From Streptomyces sp. R33 (GTDB taxonomy: Bacteria; Actinomycetota; Actinomycetes; Streptomycetales; Streptomycetaceae): DNA of 64,000 nt. The notes under the pieces were generated by a model that saw only the letters and a list, made by a program, of their open reading frames with translations, did not search any database and was not told the DNA's origin. Location of the stretch: assembly GCF_041200175.1 (NCBI RefSeq), contig NZ_CP165727.1, positions 124,001 through 188,000 of the forward strand. Direction: 5' to 3'. Below, one piece after another: positions 53,417 through 63,111 of this stretch; within the stretch, counting starts at the first letter, position 1; every line of letters begins with the position of its first letter. The position numbers and the translations under genes are program-made.

Positions 53417-53971
53417 ACGCCCGACGTGGGCCTGGACGGCCGGATCGGCGAGGCAACGCTCGTAGAGCATCTCCGGAACCCCCGGGTGCTCGCTTCGGCT
53501 AGCCGCAGCACGGACATCGGGGTCCGGATCGGTGAGCAGTGCCACCTGCACGGCCATCGGCCGGTCCCGCCAGACAACTGCGACCATCGCACGCAGCTTG
53601 GGGTCGGAGGTGGCCGCGAGTTCCAGCGGCGGACGGTCGTAGGCCTCGACCAGGTCCTTGATGCCCATTGGTACCGCGCGTTCCACCATGTGCCGGACGA
53701 AGTCTGCGAAGGCGCTGCGGATCGCAGGGTCGGGGTGCGCGGCGATCCGGCGGCGCATCGCCGGGGAGATCCGGCGCCCGTGCAGGCTTACTGCAGTATC
53801 GCTGCCGCCGTTGGTCAGTAGGGCTTCGACCACCGCATCCGGTAGCTGCCCCTTGCGCGACTCCAGTCCGTGCCGGCCAGCCGCGTGCGCAGCCAGGCGC
53901 ACCATGACGTCCGCTGGGGCAGCGGGGTTTCTCCCCAGCCCGGACAGCAGCGGCTGTTTGAGATGGACCAT
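53417..53971 (-). pseudogene. LRV/HEAT-like repeat protein, 5' part
   Basis: The gene starts at MVHLKQPLLSGLGRNPAAPA and reads DVMVRLAAHAAGRHGLESRK, LPDAVVEALLTNGGSDTAVS, SPAMRRRIAAHPDPAIRSAF, ADFVRHMVERAVPMGIKDLV, SDPKLRAMVAVVWRDRPMAV, DPDPDVRAAASRSEHPGVPE, ending at the IS630 (DPAVQAHVGRY|). It then resumes at 52246. The intact protein would have been about 450 residues, soluble. Members are scaffold-like; function unknown. Confidence 0.75.
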
Positions 53972-54231
53972 GCGCCCACGCTAGCCGGGCTGCCCCAGCG
54001 GCCCGCAACCGCCCCTACCCAACACCGCGTCAGCCGCGGGTCTACCGCCGGCCTGTCGACCGCCTCCCCGCCGGCGAGACCAGCCGCGTCCGCGACTTCC
54101 AGCGTGCCAAGGCCGCTGGGCGTCAGCGTTGAGCGAGCGCTGAGGGCTGTCCTACCTTTCAGGCGTGGGTCTGCTCCGGTCATTCGTAGGATCGGAGGAC
54201 CCGGGGGCTCCGGGTATGGCTGTAAGAACTG

Positions 54232-55046
54232 CTATCGGAATGACTTCAGGCGTCGCCAGCAGATGAGTGAGCAAGCGAGGCTGAGGAAGGCTTCGTGGAT
54301 GTCGTCGCGGACTTCCCAGCGGATCCGCAATCGGCGGAACCAGTGGAGGTGGGCGAAGGCCCGCTCGACAACCCAGCGTTCGGTGCCGAGGCCGGAGCCG
54401 TGTGGGACGCCGCGTCGGGCGATGACGGGTTTCACGCCCAGGGCCCAGGCCAGGCGTCGGTACTTGTCATGGTCGTAGCCGCGGTCCCCGAGCACCGTGT
54501 CGGGCCGCCGACGGGGCCGGCCGCGCTTGCCGCGAACCGGTGGGACGGCCTGGAGGAGGGGGATGAACTGGGTGACGTCGTTGCGGTTGCCGCCAGTCAG
54601 GATGGCGGCAAGCGGAATGCCGGTGGCATCGGTGATCAGGTGGTGCTTGCTGCCATTCCTGCCCCGGTCAACGGGGCTTCGCCCTGTTTTGGAGCCCCCT
54701 TTAACGCGCGTATGTGGGAGCCGTCGACCACGGCCCGCGAGAAGTCCAGAGCGCCGGCCCCGCGGAGCCGGGCCAGAAGGGTCTCGTGCAGCCGCGGCCA
54801 GACGTCGGCCTCGGTCCACTCAGCCAGGCGCCGCCAGCAGGTCATGCCCGATCCGAACCCCAGTTCCTGCGGGAGGTGTTCCCACGCGATCCCGGTGTGC
54901 AGAACGAACAGGATGCCCTGGAACACCAGCCGGTCCGGATGCCGCTTCCGACCAGGATGACGAGTCCGTCGCTCCACCCTCGGCAGGAGCGATTCGATCA
55001 CCGCCCAGAGTTCATCGTCCACTTCCCACGGCTTCCGCCGAGCCAC
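54232..55046 (-). CDS. IS5-family (IS427-type) transposase in two overlapping frames
   Basis: Frame 1 starts at GTG 55046 (MARRKPWEVDDELWAVIESL), with TGIAWEHLPQELGFGSGMTC, WRRLAEWTEADVWPRLHETL, FSRAVVDGSHIRALKG (first D). Frame 2 continues GGSKTGRSPVDRGRNGSKHH, LITDATGIPLAAILTGGNRN, GDRGYDHDKYRRLAWALGVK (second D) and VVERAFAHLHWFRRLRIRWE (E). The switch occurs at AAAGGGGG, the usual programmed-frameshift design of this group, so the element is probably functional. Inverted repeats were not located. Confidence 0.8.
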
Positions 55047-55269
55047 CCCACACCCCCAGATCAACGTTCTCAGGGACATCCAACCAGCCCGAAGATCATT
55101 TCGTTAGGGGTTGTAAAGGCTGAGCCGCTGGATGGCTTACGGGACTTGGCCGCCCGGAGCCCCGCGACGACTCGACCGCTGATTGGGAGACGCGACTCGA
55201 TCGCTGCCGTAGGACAACGTCGGCGAGGTCGTCTGCGAAATCAGTTCGAGACGACTGCCGGAGGGGAAC

Positions 55270-56459
55270 TTGCCTGAGATCTGGGCCGGAGTGGACATCG
55301 GCAAGACGCATCACCACGCCGTGGTGATCAACGCAGCGGGCAGCCGGCTGCTGTCTCGCCGGATCCAGAACGACGAAGCTGAGCTGCTGGTGCTGATAGG
55401 CGATGTGCTGGCGATATCCGAAGACGTGTTGTGGGCCGTCGAGCTTAACCATGGCGGTGCCGCCCTTCTGATCGGCTTGCTTACCGCCCATGACCAGCCG
55501 TTCGCGTATTTGACCGGCCTGGCAGTCCACCGGGCCTCGGCCACCTACCGCGGTGAGGCAAAGACCGACGCGAAGGACGCCTGTGTCATCGCCGACCAGG
55601 TCCGCATCCGCCGGGACCTGGGCCTGCTCAGACCCGGGGACGAGATCGCCGTCGATCTACGCACCCTGACTACCCGGCGCTTGGACGTAGTCTTCGACCG
55701 CACCCGGCAGATCAACCGTCTCCGGGCCCAGCTGCTGGAGCTCTTCCCTGCTTTGGAGCGGTCGCTGGACTTGACCAACAAGGGTCCGGTGATGCTTCTG
55801 ACCGGCTACCAGACTCCGGCTGCCATCCGCCGCGCCGGCGCGAAGCGGATCGAGACCTGGCTGAAGAACCGCACGGTCAAAGGCGCCGTCACACTCGCGC
55901 ACACCGTCGTGGAAGCCGTCCAGGCCCACGGCACCGCCCTGCCCGGGAGAAAGTGGCTGCCGCCATGGTGGTCCGCCTCGCGAAGGGGGTGATGGCTCTC
56001 GACGAGGAGATCGCGGAGCTCGACGCGCTCATCGAGGCCAGGTTTCACGAGCATCCACACGCCGAAGTGATCCGCAGCCTGCCCGGCATGGGGCCCAGGC
56101 TCGGAGCCGAGTTCATCGCCGCAACGGGCGGCGACGTGGACGCCTTCGGGAGTGCCGACTGCCTGGCCGGCTTCGCCGGCCTGGCCTCTCAGCCCCGAGA
56201 CTCAGGACGCGTCAGCGGCAACCTGCGCAGACCCCGCCGCTACCATCGCGGCCTGCTTCGGACCATGTACTTGTCGGCGATGGCCAGCCTCAAGTCCTGC
56301 CCGGCCTCGAAGGCGTACTACCGGCGGAAACGGAACGAAGGGAAGGGCCACAAGCAAGCTCTCCTGTCCCTCGCATGCCGACGTATCAACGTCTTGTGGG
56401 CAATGATTCGTGACGGAGAGCGCTGCAGGCCTTCACTCCCGGTCGCGGGAACGGCTTGA
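55270..56459 (+). pseudogene. IS110-family transposase, frameshifted
   Basis: It starts at TTG after GGAGGGG: MPEIWAGVDIGKTHHHAVVI, VLWAVELNHGGAALLIGLLT, TYRGEAKTDAKDACVIADQV (RuvC-like DEDD domain), then TRQINRLRAQLLELFPALER. Near 55945 the frame shifts, and the tail continues MVVRLAKGVMALDEEIAELD, HPHAEVIRSLPGMGPRLGAE, FIAATGGDVDAFGSADCLAG, FAGLASQPRDSGRVSGNLRR, PRRYHRGLLRTMYLSAMASL, NEGKGHKQALLSLACRRINV. The transposase_20 domain with its Ser (SGR) is intact. Complete but for one shift. Confidence 0.8.
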
Positions 56460-56619
56460 CATCAGCATTGGGAAGTCCCGTAAATGATCTTTGAAGGGTC
56501 CCGAGTCGTTTCTGACCATCAACCGCCGATGCGATCAACAGGAGACTCCCCCGTGTGGGGGATCACGATCGTCCGCACGGCCGACGCCCTGTCGTCGGAG
56601 GTTCGGCGACGGTGGAGTC

Positions 56620-57147
56620 ATGCCGATCAACCTTGCTCTGGGTGACACCGAGCGTCCGGTTCCGCGTTGGGCGCTCCGTTTCGCGAAGGCCCTCCCGTTC
56701 GTCGTCCTGCCGCACTGCCTGTGGAGGCTGCCGTTCGCCTTCGGCTTCTCGATGGGACTGGTAGATCCGTCGGCACCGTCCATGCCGTGGTGGGCCTCGG
56801 CCTACGTGTTCGGGCTGAGCGTGCTCACCGAGGCACTGGCCCTGCTCTGTACCGGCCTGGTCAGCGGGTGGGGCGAGAAGGTCCCGGACTGGGTGTCGCT
56901 GATCGGCGGTCGGCGGGTCGCGCCGCTCGCCGTGATCATCCCGGCGGTCTTGGGTGGACTGGGCCTGGTCGCGCTGTGGGACACCATGCCCCTTGCCTGG
57001 TTCGGCCTGATGGGCTTTCACGAGGTCGCCTTCAGCAACGGCTGGTGGATGGTCCTGGCACGTGTGTGCATCAGCCCGGTGATGCTGTGGGGCCCGATCG
57101 TGCTCGCCCTTACCTACGCCTACTACCGACGTCGCAGAGCAGTCTGA
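56620..57147 (+). CDS. Conserved integral membrane protein
   Basis: The 175-residue protein starts at MPINLALGDTERPVPRWALR, with GGTGGAG just upstream. Four membrane helices: KALPFVVLPHCLWRLPFAFG, ASAYVFGLSVLTEALALLCT, VAPLAVIIPAVLGGLGLVAL, WWMVLARVCISPVMLWGPIV. WGEKVPDWVSLIGGRRVAPL lies between. The pattern is that of a common Streptomyces membrane protein of unknown function. Intact. Confidence 0.75.
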   Translation: MPINLALGDTERPVPRWALRFAKALPFVVLPHCLWRLPFAFGFSMGLVDPSAPSMPWWASAYVFGLSVLTEALALLCTGLVSGWGEKVPDWVSLIGGRRVAPLAVIIPAVLGGLGLVALWDTMPLAWFGLMGFHEVAFSNGWWMVLARVCISPVMLWGPIVLALTYAYYRRRRAV

Positions 57148-57166
57148 CTCCCACAGGCCAGGCGGT

Positions 57167-57725
57167 GTGAACTGTGATGATCTCGACGTGGCTGGTGTGA
57201 TCACGGCGTCAGAGCCGTCCTGGATAGCCCCGTTCACCGGGTTGAGCCCGCCTGCCTTCGGGAAGTTGGTGACGGTTCTGCGGCGCGAGGGTGCGGATGC
57301 GATTCGCAAGGCCCTGCCGTTCAGCCTTCCGCTGGAGGACCGGGCGCTGCTGGTCGCGGCGTACTGGCGCACGAACCTGACGATGCGGCAACTCGCACCG
57401 CTGTTCGGGGTGTCCAAGTCGGCAGCAGACCGCATCATCGACCATCTGGGGCCGATGTTCGCGCTCCTGCCCCGCAAGCGGTTCGCCAAGGACACCGTGC
57501 TCATTGTGGACGGCACCCTGGTCCCCACCCGCGATCACACCGTGGCCGAGCAGTCCAAGAACTACCGGTACTCCACCAACCACCAGATCGTCATCGACGC
57601 CGATACCCGCCTGGTCGTCGTGGTCGGCCGGCCGCTCGCCGGGAACCGCAACGACTGCAAGGCCTGGGAGGAATCCGGCGCCAAAGCCGCCATCGGCAAG
57701 ACACTCACCATCGCCGACCGGCCAC
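57167..57725 (+). pseudogene. IS5-family (HTH_Tnp_4) transposase, 3'-truncated
   Basis: The plus strand reads SWIAPFTGLSPPAFGKLVTV, LRREGADAIRKALPFSLPLE, DRALLVAAYWRTNLTMRQLA, PLFGVSKSAADRIIDHLGPM, then the DDE start VLIVDGTLVPTRDHTVAEQS, KNYRYSTNHQIVIDADTRLV and GNRNDCKAWEESGAK. After KTLTIADRP the sequence changes to an unrelated kinase remnant, so the last catalytic residues and tail are missing. Confidence 0.8.
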
Positions 57726-57737
57726 TCGACCAGCAGT

Positions 57738-57917
57738 GGAGGTGTCCGACGCCCGCCGCGACCGACGGCCCGCGGTGCAGCCGCACGCCTACGATGCGGA
57801 GTCCGGCTACGGGCTCCGCATCGTGGACACCCTCGCCTCCGACTGGGGGGCATGGACCGGCTGATCGGCAAGACGGTCTGGGCCGAGCTGGCCCACCGGA
57901 CGAGTGCGCGGACGTAG
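57738..57917 (+). pseudogene. HATPase_c anti-sigma-type kinase, C-terminal remnant
   Basis: The plus strand reads VSDARRDRRPAVQPHAYDAE, SGYGLRIVDTLASDWGAWTG, then shifted RLIGKTVWAELA, stop. VSDxR...ESGxGLxIVxxLAxxWG...GKTVWAEL is the ATP-lid end of the small Streptomyces ATP-binding proteins related to anti-sigma factor kinases. Only 60 codons remain and one frameshift is present. Confidence 0.65.
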
Positions 57918-57990
57918 GCGCCGACACCCCCTGTCAGTGGCAGCCGTTATCTTGCGCTCGGCAGGATCGGGCGCGAGCAGGCGGTGGCAG

Positions 57991-59223
57991 ATGGAACGGG
58001 GATCGGGGACGGTCGTCGAGGTGGGGTACGCGGAGGGCTGGGACCCGGCGTCCCGTACCCCCGGGCGGGCGCTGTCCGCCGGGGAGGCGCGGGCGCGGGA
58101 CGCCGAGGGGCTGCCGTACGCGGTGATGCACCGGGTGCCGGGGAGCGAGGTGCCGGCCGAGGTGCGGCTGGTGTCGTGGGGCGCGGGCTTCGTCGAGGTG
58201 TGGGCGTACGACGAACAGGGCCGCCGGACACTCGAAGCGGAACTGAGGCTGCTGGTCGACGAGGAGCGGCTGCTGAACCGGCGCGCGATCAGCTGGCGCT
58301 ACCCGGATCCGGTGACGGCGGAATTCGCCCAGGACTGCCCTCGTACCGTGGTGGAGGTCTTCCCCGACGGTACGGGACGGATCTCACACCAGCCCGAGGG
58401 CATGCGAGGCTCCTCGCTGGAGGCCGTGCTCACGGTGCCGGAAGAGCGGCTGTGGTCGGCCCGCCCAGGGTTCGGAGAGTGGCGGCCGCTTCCGGGCGGC
58501 GAGCACCTGCCGGACTGGGTGCGGGTGCACTTGGACACCGTCGGGATGCCCGAGGCTTCCGTGCCGTGGCGTCGGGAGTCATCCCGCATGTTCTCGTCCG
58601 TCGACTTCGATGCGCTCTTCCGTCCCGGTACGCGCATGTCCGGTCCCTACGGCGACGAGATGACCGCCGTGGAGCCGAGGCGGACCGGCACCCTGCGCGT
58701 GCCGAGCGGCGTGCTGGCCGTCGACTGCCCCCTGGACCATGACGGGCCGCACTTCAGCATCGCCGTCCCGCCGGGGGAGCACGTGCTCGACGAGGCGCAG
58801 GCCGCCTTCCTCGACGGCTGCGAGTCGTCCACGGCGGTCCGGCTGCGCGTCGGGGAAGCCCCGGCCGTGTCCTGGGAGATGGCCCTCAGGCCGTGCGACG
58901 ACACCAGGCTGCTCGGGGAGGGCGAGGCGTACGGGTTCGGTACGGACGGCGCGATGGGCGCCTTCGCCGATGCCGGGGCGTGGGGCCCGCTCCAGCGGCT
59001 CTCCCGGCAGGTGATGGAGGACAACGACCCGGAGGCGTGGAAGTACAGCACCGACTCCGCCTACTTCCTCCGCACCCGCGAGCCCGGCTCCGGCGCCGAG
59101 CTGGTGGCGTTCGCGGTGGGCTCGGACGGGGTCCATCCCGTCTGGGTGGGGCGGTCGGCAGACGGGGACGTGGTCGGTGTGGTGGTGCTGGTCGAAGGAA
59201 TGCCCGACCTCGTGGCGCCCTGA
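57991..59223 (+). CDS. DUF4241 domain protein
   Basis: The 410-residue soluble protein starts at MERGSGTVVEVGYAEGWDPA. The N-terminal 180 residues are a beta-rich unit (VPAEVRLVSWGAGFVEVWAY, DPVTAEFAQDCPRTVVEVFP, PEERLWSARPGFGEWRPLPG). The C-terminal half is DUF4241-like: LRVPSGVLAVDCPLDHDGPH, FSIAVPPGEHVLDEAQAAFL, GEAYGFGTDGAMGAFADAGA, then VFALRTREPGSGAELVAFAV-like segments. Biochemical role unknown. It is followed by a strong terminator and looks intact. Confidence 0.75.
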   Translation: MERGSGTVVEVGYAEGWDPASRTPGRALSAGEARARDAEGLPYAVMHRVPGSEVPAEVRLVSWGAGFVEVWAYDEQGRRTLEAELRLLVDEERLLNRRAISWRYPDPVTAEFAQDCPRTVVEVFPDGTGRISHQPEGMRGSSLEAVLTVPEERLWSARPGFGEWRPLPGGEHLPDWVRVHLDTVGMPEASVPWRRESSRMFSSVDFDALFRPGTRMSGPYGDEMTAVEPRRTGTLRVPSGVLAVDCPLDHDGPHFSIAVPPGEHVLDEAQAAFLDGCESSTAVRLRVGEAPAVSWEMALRPCDDTRLLGEGEAYGFGTDGAMGAFADAGAWGPLQRLSRQVMEDNDPEAWKYSTDSAYFLRTREPGSGAELVAFAVGSDGVHPVWVGRSADGDVVGVVVLVEGMPDLVAP

Positions 59224-59271
59224 GCCCCGGTCTCGCTGGGACCCGGGATGCTCCTATGGATGTCAAGCGGG

Positions 59272-59297
59272 CCCGTCCGATCCCGCGATCGGACGGG
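59272..59297. terminator. Terminator of the DUF4241 gene
   Basis: CCCGTCCGATC (59272-59282) pairs perfectly with GATCGGACGGG (59287-59297) around a 4-base loop, 49 bases after the stop codon. Confidence 0.7.
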
Positions 59298-59499
59298 TCC
59301 CTCGCCATTGCCTCGGAGACCTGCATCGGGACCTCGACCCGCGCAGCCCCGCCCGGCAGTCAGGGGCGCCTCGTCGTGTCGGGGCTGGCGAAGTGGAACG
59401 GCACGCCGAGGTGGGCGGCGCTCGTATGCCTCGGACATCATCGAGTTGGCGAGCATCGCCAGGACCGACCCGGCGGCGAACCCTTGCACGTAGCGTCCG

Positions 59500-59842
59500 T
59501 CGGCCACGGGCAGACGATCAGCGATCGCCTCCGTGAGCTGCCGCAACTGCGTGTCAGGCTCGGGGACGAGATGCAGCACTTCCGGGAGCCGTCCACATCT
59601 CTCGAACCGCACGTCAAAGGCCTGGGGGCCGCCCAACACGTCCGCGAGAGCGGAGTAGATAAGCGCATCTATTCGGCTCTCACCGAGGAACGGGAAAAGC
59701 ACGGTGACGTGGGCTGGAACCCCGGCCTGGGCCGAGGGGCCGAGCCGTTCACGCCATCCGCGGACGGACGGCTCCGCCTCCGGGATCCGGACTATCAGCC
59801 CGTCTGGCCCGCCTGAAACGTCCTGGTGCTGTCATCTGCCAT
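59500..59842 (-). pseudogene. 2'-5' RNA ligase / phosphoesterase family protein, broken
   Basis: From ATG 59842 (MADDSTRTFQ) the frame breaks after about 11 residues; one base later it reads GPDGLIVRIPEAEPSVRGWR, PAHVTVLFPFLGESRIDALI (first HxT motif), VLGGPQAFDVRFERCGRLPE, VLHLVPEPDTQLRQLTEAI. The second HxT block expected near residue 140 is replaced by unrelated sequence from about 59510. Both lesions make it inactive. The family hydrolyses or ligates 2'-5' and cyclic phosphodiester RNA ends. Confidence 0.65.
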
Positions 59843-59859
59843 GACACCGCATGGTGTCA
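59842..59859. repeat. Perfect inverted repeat at the start of the broken RNA-ligase gene
   Basis: TGACACC (59842-59848) pairs with GGTGTCA (59853-59859) around GCAT. It touches the start codon (59840-59842 on the minus strand), where a hairpin or bound protein would block translation or transcription. Confidence 0.5.
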
Positions 59860-60092
59860 CCTCTGTCGCAGACAGCACGGCTCCTTTTCCGCCGAACGAT
59901 CACGAACCGATCTCCGAAACCGGTCGACGAGCGGGACGACCAAGGTGCTGCCGATATTTCCCGTGAACATCCAGAGTGCCGGTGATCACTGAACGCCGCC
60001 GGAACCCCCGAACAAACGCTGTCGGTTGACGGTCCTGGCACATATTCCGTGAGAGCGGTGGACGAGTCTCTCCTGATCGGCAGACTGCAGAG

Positions 60093-60356
60093 ATGCGGAT
60101 AGAGAGCGTCGCCAGGATCCAGGCAGTCCGGCTCGCCGTGACGGTCGGGGCAGTCGTCGTCGCACCGGTTCTGTTGGTGGCCGGGACTCCGTTGCGCCGC
60201 CGTATGTTGCGTCGCTACTACCGCGAGGACCGTCCGGGGCTCGTGAGCAAAGAAGACGGTTGGGTGAGCCCGGGGTACTTCGTCGTCACCAACGTGGTTG
60301 TTCGAGCCCTCTGCTGGCCGTCGGAGTGCGTACTCCGACGGCTTCGTCCTGCCTGA
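60093..60356 (+). CDS. Truncated one-helix membrane protein
   Basis: The frame reads MRIESVARIQAVRLAVTVGA, VVVAPVLLVAGTPLRRRMLR, RYYREDRPGLVSKEDGWVSP and then enters the end of the ISL3 remnant on the other strand. The N-terminal helix (LAVTVGAVVVAPVLLVAG) followed by basic residues looks real, but the C-terminus is probably foreign. Ribosome site (GCAGAG) is very close to the ATG. Unrecognised. Confidence 0.4.
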   Translation: MRIESVARIQAVRLAVTVGAVVVAPVLLVAGTPLRRRMLRRYYREDRPGLVSKEDGWVSPGYFVVTNVVVRALCWPSECVLRRLRPA

Positions 60357-61620
60357 GCAGGGCCATCACCGGGCGGCAGAAGAAGTACCCGTTTGCGGAG
60401 GAGCGGGAGCTTGGCGCGGCCGAACATCTGGCGCTTGATCATCTTGATGTGGCTGACGCGGCCTTCAACGGGACCGGAGTTCCAGTGGCTCGTCAGGCCT
60501 TGGACGACTGCGTCCCAGTCCTTCTCCAGGCCGGTGGCGAAAGAGTGGAGGCCGGGAAGTTCCTCGGCTCGCGCGCTGACGACCCAGTCCTTCAGATGCT
60601 GGCCGGTGCGGGTGGAGAGGATCGCGGCGAAGCTGTGGACGAGACGGTGGGCCGCCGCGAGTTCCGGGCGGGCGAGGACTTCGGTCAGCTGTTTGCTCTC
60701 GCTTTCCGAGAGTCGGTCGGGCTGACGCATGATCCACCCGGTGACTTGCCGGAGTCCTGGTGGCGCGGGCCCGACGACGCTGATGCGGCGGCGGCGCCGC
60801 GGCCGCAGATAGTGACTGATGATCTGGTAGTTGCCTCGGTAGCCAAGCTCTTTGAGCTCTGCGTGCAGGTGAACGGCATTGGTGTGGCCCTCTGCCCAGC
60901 GCTTGTCCAGGTAGGGCTTGTAAGGGTCCAGCTGGCTGGGCCGGGGTTGCCGCCGACCGCCGAGCAACTCCTCAGGGGTCGCCGCACGGGCGCATCGGCG
61001 GACCGTGTTGCCACCCATGTGTAACTCGCGGGCGATCTCCCGGATGCCGTGGCCCTGGTCGAGGAGTGCGTGGACGATGGCGTGACGTTCCCGGATGCGG
61101 GCTTCGATCGGCGACGACTCCTTTGCCGACGGCGGTTCGACGTCCGGCAGGTCACCCGGGTCGGAGCCGGGTGACCGCAGGCATCCTGTGTGCCGGCGCA
61201 CGCATTGCTCCACCGCGGTGCCGAGGTTTTGCCACAGGTGAAAGCGATCAGCGACCTGGACTGCCTGTGGTGCCCCGACGTGGGCACCTTCAGCGTAGGA
61301 GCCGGCACGATCCCGGCAGATCACCTCGATCCCAGGATGCTCACGCAGCCACGAAGCCAGGGTCCCGGCGTCCCGCCCGGGCAGCAAAGCGAGCGGTTTG
61401 CGGGTCTCGCAGTCGATGAGCACGGTCCCGTAATGCTGCCCGCGGCGGGTGGCGAAATCATCGACCCCGAGCACCTTGGGCACTCCCACGAGGGGTCAGG
61501 AAGCGCCATCAGCAGCCGCAGCAGCGTCATCCGGCTGACCACACTATGCAGTGCTACGGCCAGCCGGGCTCCCGCCCGGCCTGCGAGCGCGACGGCCACG
61601 GCCTCCAGGGTCCGGCGCGA
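60218..61620 (-). pseudogene. ISL3-family transposase, N-terminally deleted and frameshifted
   Basis: The minus strand has RTLEAVAVALAGRAGARLAV, VVSRMTLLRLLMALPDP, then (shift near 61490) VPKVLGVDDFATRRGQHYGT (first D), VICRDRAGSYAEGAHVGAPQ (second D), ADRFHLWQNLGTAVEQCVRR, LDQGHGIREIARELHMGGNT (helix-turn-helix), NSGPVEGRVSHIKMIKRQMF (E) and GRAKLPLLRKRVLL. The zinc-binding N-terminus is missing: it is joined to an IS630 fragment. Related to, but clearly different from, the intact copy at 13505-15130. Confidence 0.75.
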
Positions 61621-61621
61621 A

Positions 61622-61704
61622 GCAGGTTTCACGCGTTGAAAGGAGACGCCCTCCTCGCGGAGCAGGGCCCGAAGGCCCTCGTGGCTGATGTCGTCGACCA
61701 CCCC
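61622..61704 (-). pseudogene. IS630 transposase, piece downstream of the cassette
   Basis: The minus strand reads GVVDDISHEGLRALLREEGV, SFQR and then joins the ISL3 remnant. It continues the frame interrupted at 63170 (…DFLIAEG). ACCCC at 61700-61704 is one copy of the target duplication. Confidence 0.7.
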
Positions 61705-61753
61705 TGTGGACGGTCACGTATTTCCCCAGCCAGAAGTTCACGCGTTTCCCCAG
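61705..61753. repeat. Left end of the cassette, two terminal repeats
   Basis: TCACGTATTTCCCCAG (61714-61729) and TCACGCGTTTCCCCAG (61738-61753) are 24 bases apart and differ at only two positions. Confidence 0.75.
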
Positions 61754-61923
61754 GGGGATCCCGGAGTCGGCTCCGTCGGCACCAGCTGCCCGTCGGAGCC
61801 GCCCTTCCTTGTGACGCGCTTCGGCTGCCCGGCCTACACCTGGATCGCCGCCTCCCCGAGAACGCCATAGGTTTCGGTGAGAATGCAGTCAGTTGTCCGG
61901 TTTTTAACCGAAAGGCTGCCCGC

Positions 61924-63030
61924 ATGACTCGTCGCTGGTTCACATCCGCCCTGTGCGCGCTCGCACTCCTGGCGCCAGGGTCGCTGGGCGCGGCTTCGGC
62001 CGCCGAGGGCGGGGGGACCCCTTTGCGGGTCATGACCCGCAACCTCTACCTGGGCGCAGACCTCGCGCCCGTCCTCGCCGCGACCACCCCGCAGGGGCTC
62101 GTCGCCGCGGTGACCGCGGTGTGGGCGAACGTCCAGGCGACGAACTTTCCCGAGCGTGCCGAGGCGCTGGCCGACGAGATCGCCGAAAGCGATCCCCACC
62201 TCGTGGGCCTCCAGGAAGCCGTGCTGTGGCGCAGCCAGACGCCCGCCGGGCCGGGCAGCGCCACCCACGTCGAGTACGACTTCCTGCAGATCCTTCTCGA
62301 CGAGCTCTCCGCCCGGGGCAAGCACTACAAGGCCGTGGCCAGCGTCACCGTCGGCAGCGACTTCGAGGCCCCGCGCTCCACGCCCAGCGGCCTGCAGGAC
62401 ATCCGCCTCACCGACCGCGACGTACTCCTGGCCCGCACCGACCTGCCCGCACACAAGTTCTCCGTGGCGAACGCGCAGGCCGCCCGGTTCCAAAACCACG
62501 TGCCCATCTGCCGCCCCGTGCTGGGCTGCCCGCCCAACCCGCCGCTACGGATCGAGCGCGGCTGGGTCGGGGCCGACGCCACGCTACGAGGCCGCACCAC
62601 CCGGGTGGTGACCACTCATCTTGAGCCCGCCGCCCCCGCCGTCCAGGAAGCACAGACCGATGAACTGCTCGCGGGCCCGCTGAACACCACGCTCCCCACC
62701 GTGCTGCTGGGCGACCTCAACTCGGCGGCCGGCGGAGTCGGTGCGACACCGGGAACGAACACCCAGAGCTACAGCCACCTCCTGGCCGCCGGCTTCACTG
62801 ATGCTTGGACCGCCACCCGCCACCGCAACCCCGGCTTCACCTGCTGCCAGGCCCCCGACCTGCGCAACCCCGCCTCCACCCTCACCCAGCGCATCGACTA
62901 CGTACTCTTCCGCGGCAAGGTCACCGCAGTGTCGACCAACCGGGTGGGCGACGCCCAGGCCGACCGCACCCCGTCAGGCCTGTGGCCCTCCGACCACGCC
63001 GGCGTCAGCGCTGTGCTCCGACTGCGTTGA
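61924..63030 (+). CDS. Secreted endonuclease/exonuclease/phosphatase family protein
   Basis: The 368-residue protein starts at MTRRWFTSALCALALLAPGS, with GAAAGG upstream; residues 1-27 form a signal peptide (ending ASAAEG). The EEP-fold catalytic residues are present: VMTRNLYLGADL (N), DPHLVGLQEAVLW (metal-binding E), VVTTHLEP (H), LLGDLNSA (GDxN), TQRIDYVLFRG (D) and PSDHAGVSAVL (SDH). Members are DNases, phosphodiesterases or phospholipases; Cys pairs (CRPVLGC, CCQAPD) fit an extracellular enzyme. It is the only gene of the cassette and ends just before a terminator. Confidence 0.85.
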   Translation: MTRRWFTSALCALALLAPGSLGAASAAEGGGTPLRVMTRNLYLGADLAPVLAATTPQGLVAAVTAVWANVQATNFPERAEALADEIAESDPHLVGLQEAVLWRSQTPAGPGSATHVEYDFLQILLDELSARGKHYKAVASVTVGSDFEAPRSTPSGLQDIRLTDRDVLLARTDLPAHKFSVANAQAARFQNHVPICRPVLGCPPNPPLRIERGWVGADATLRGRTTRVVTTHLEPAAPAVQEAQTDELLAGPLNTTLPTVLLGDLNSAAGGVGATPGTNTQSYSHLLAAGFTDAWTATRHRNPGFTCCQAPDLRNPASTLTQRIDYVLFRGKVTAVSTNRVGDAQADRTPSGLWPSDHAGVSAVLRLR

Positions 63031-63084
63031 GTGACACCCCGCAGGAGTGGGCCCTTCGGGAGGGGCACCTCCAAGGCCCCGCAA

Positions 63085-63111
63085 GCGGAGGCCCGCCATA
63101 GGAGCCTCCGC
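63085..63111. terminator. Terminator of the cassette gene
   Basis: GCGGAGGC (63085-63092) pairs perfectly with GCCTCCGC (63104-63111), 55 bases after the stop codon and directly before the inner right-end repeat. Confidence 0.6.
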
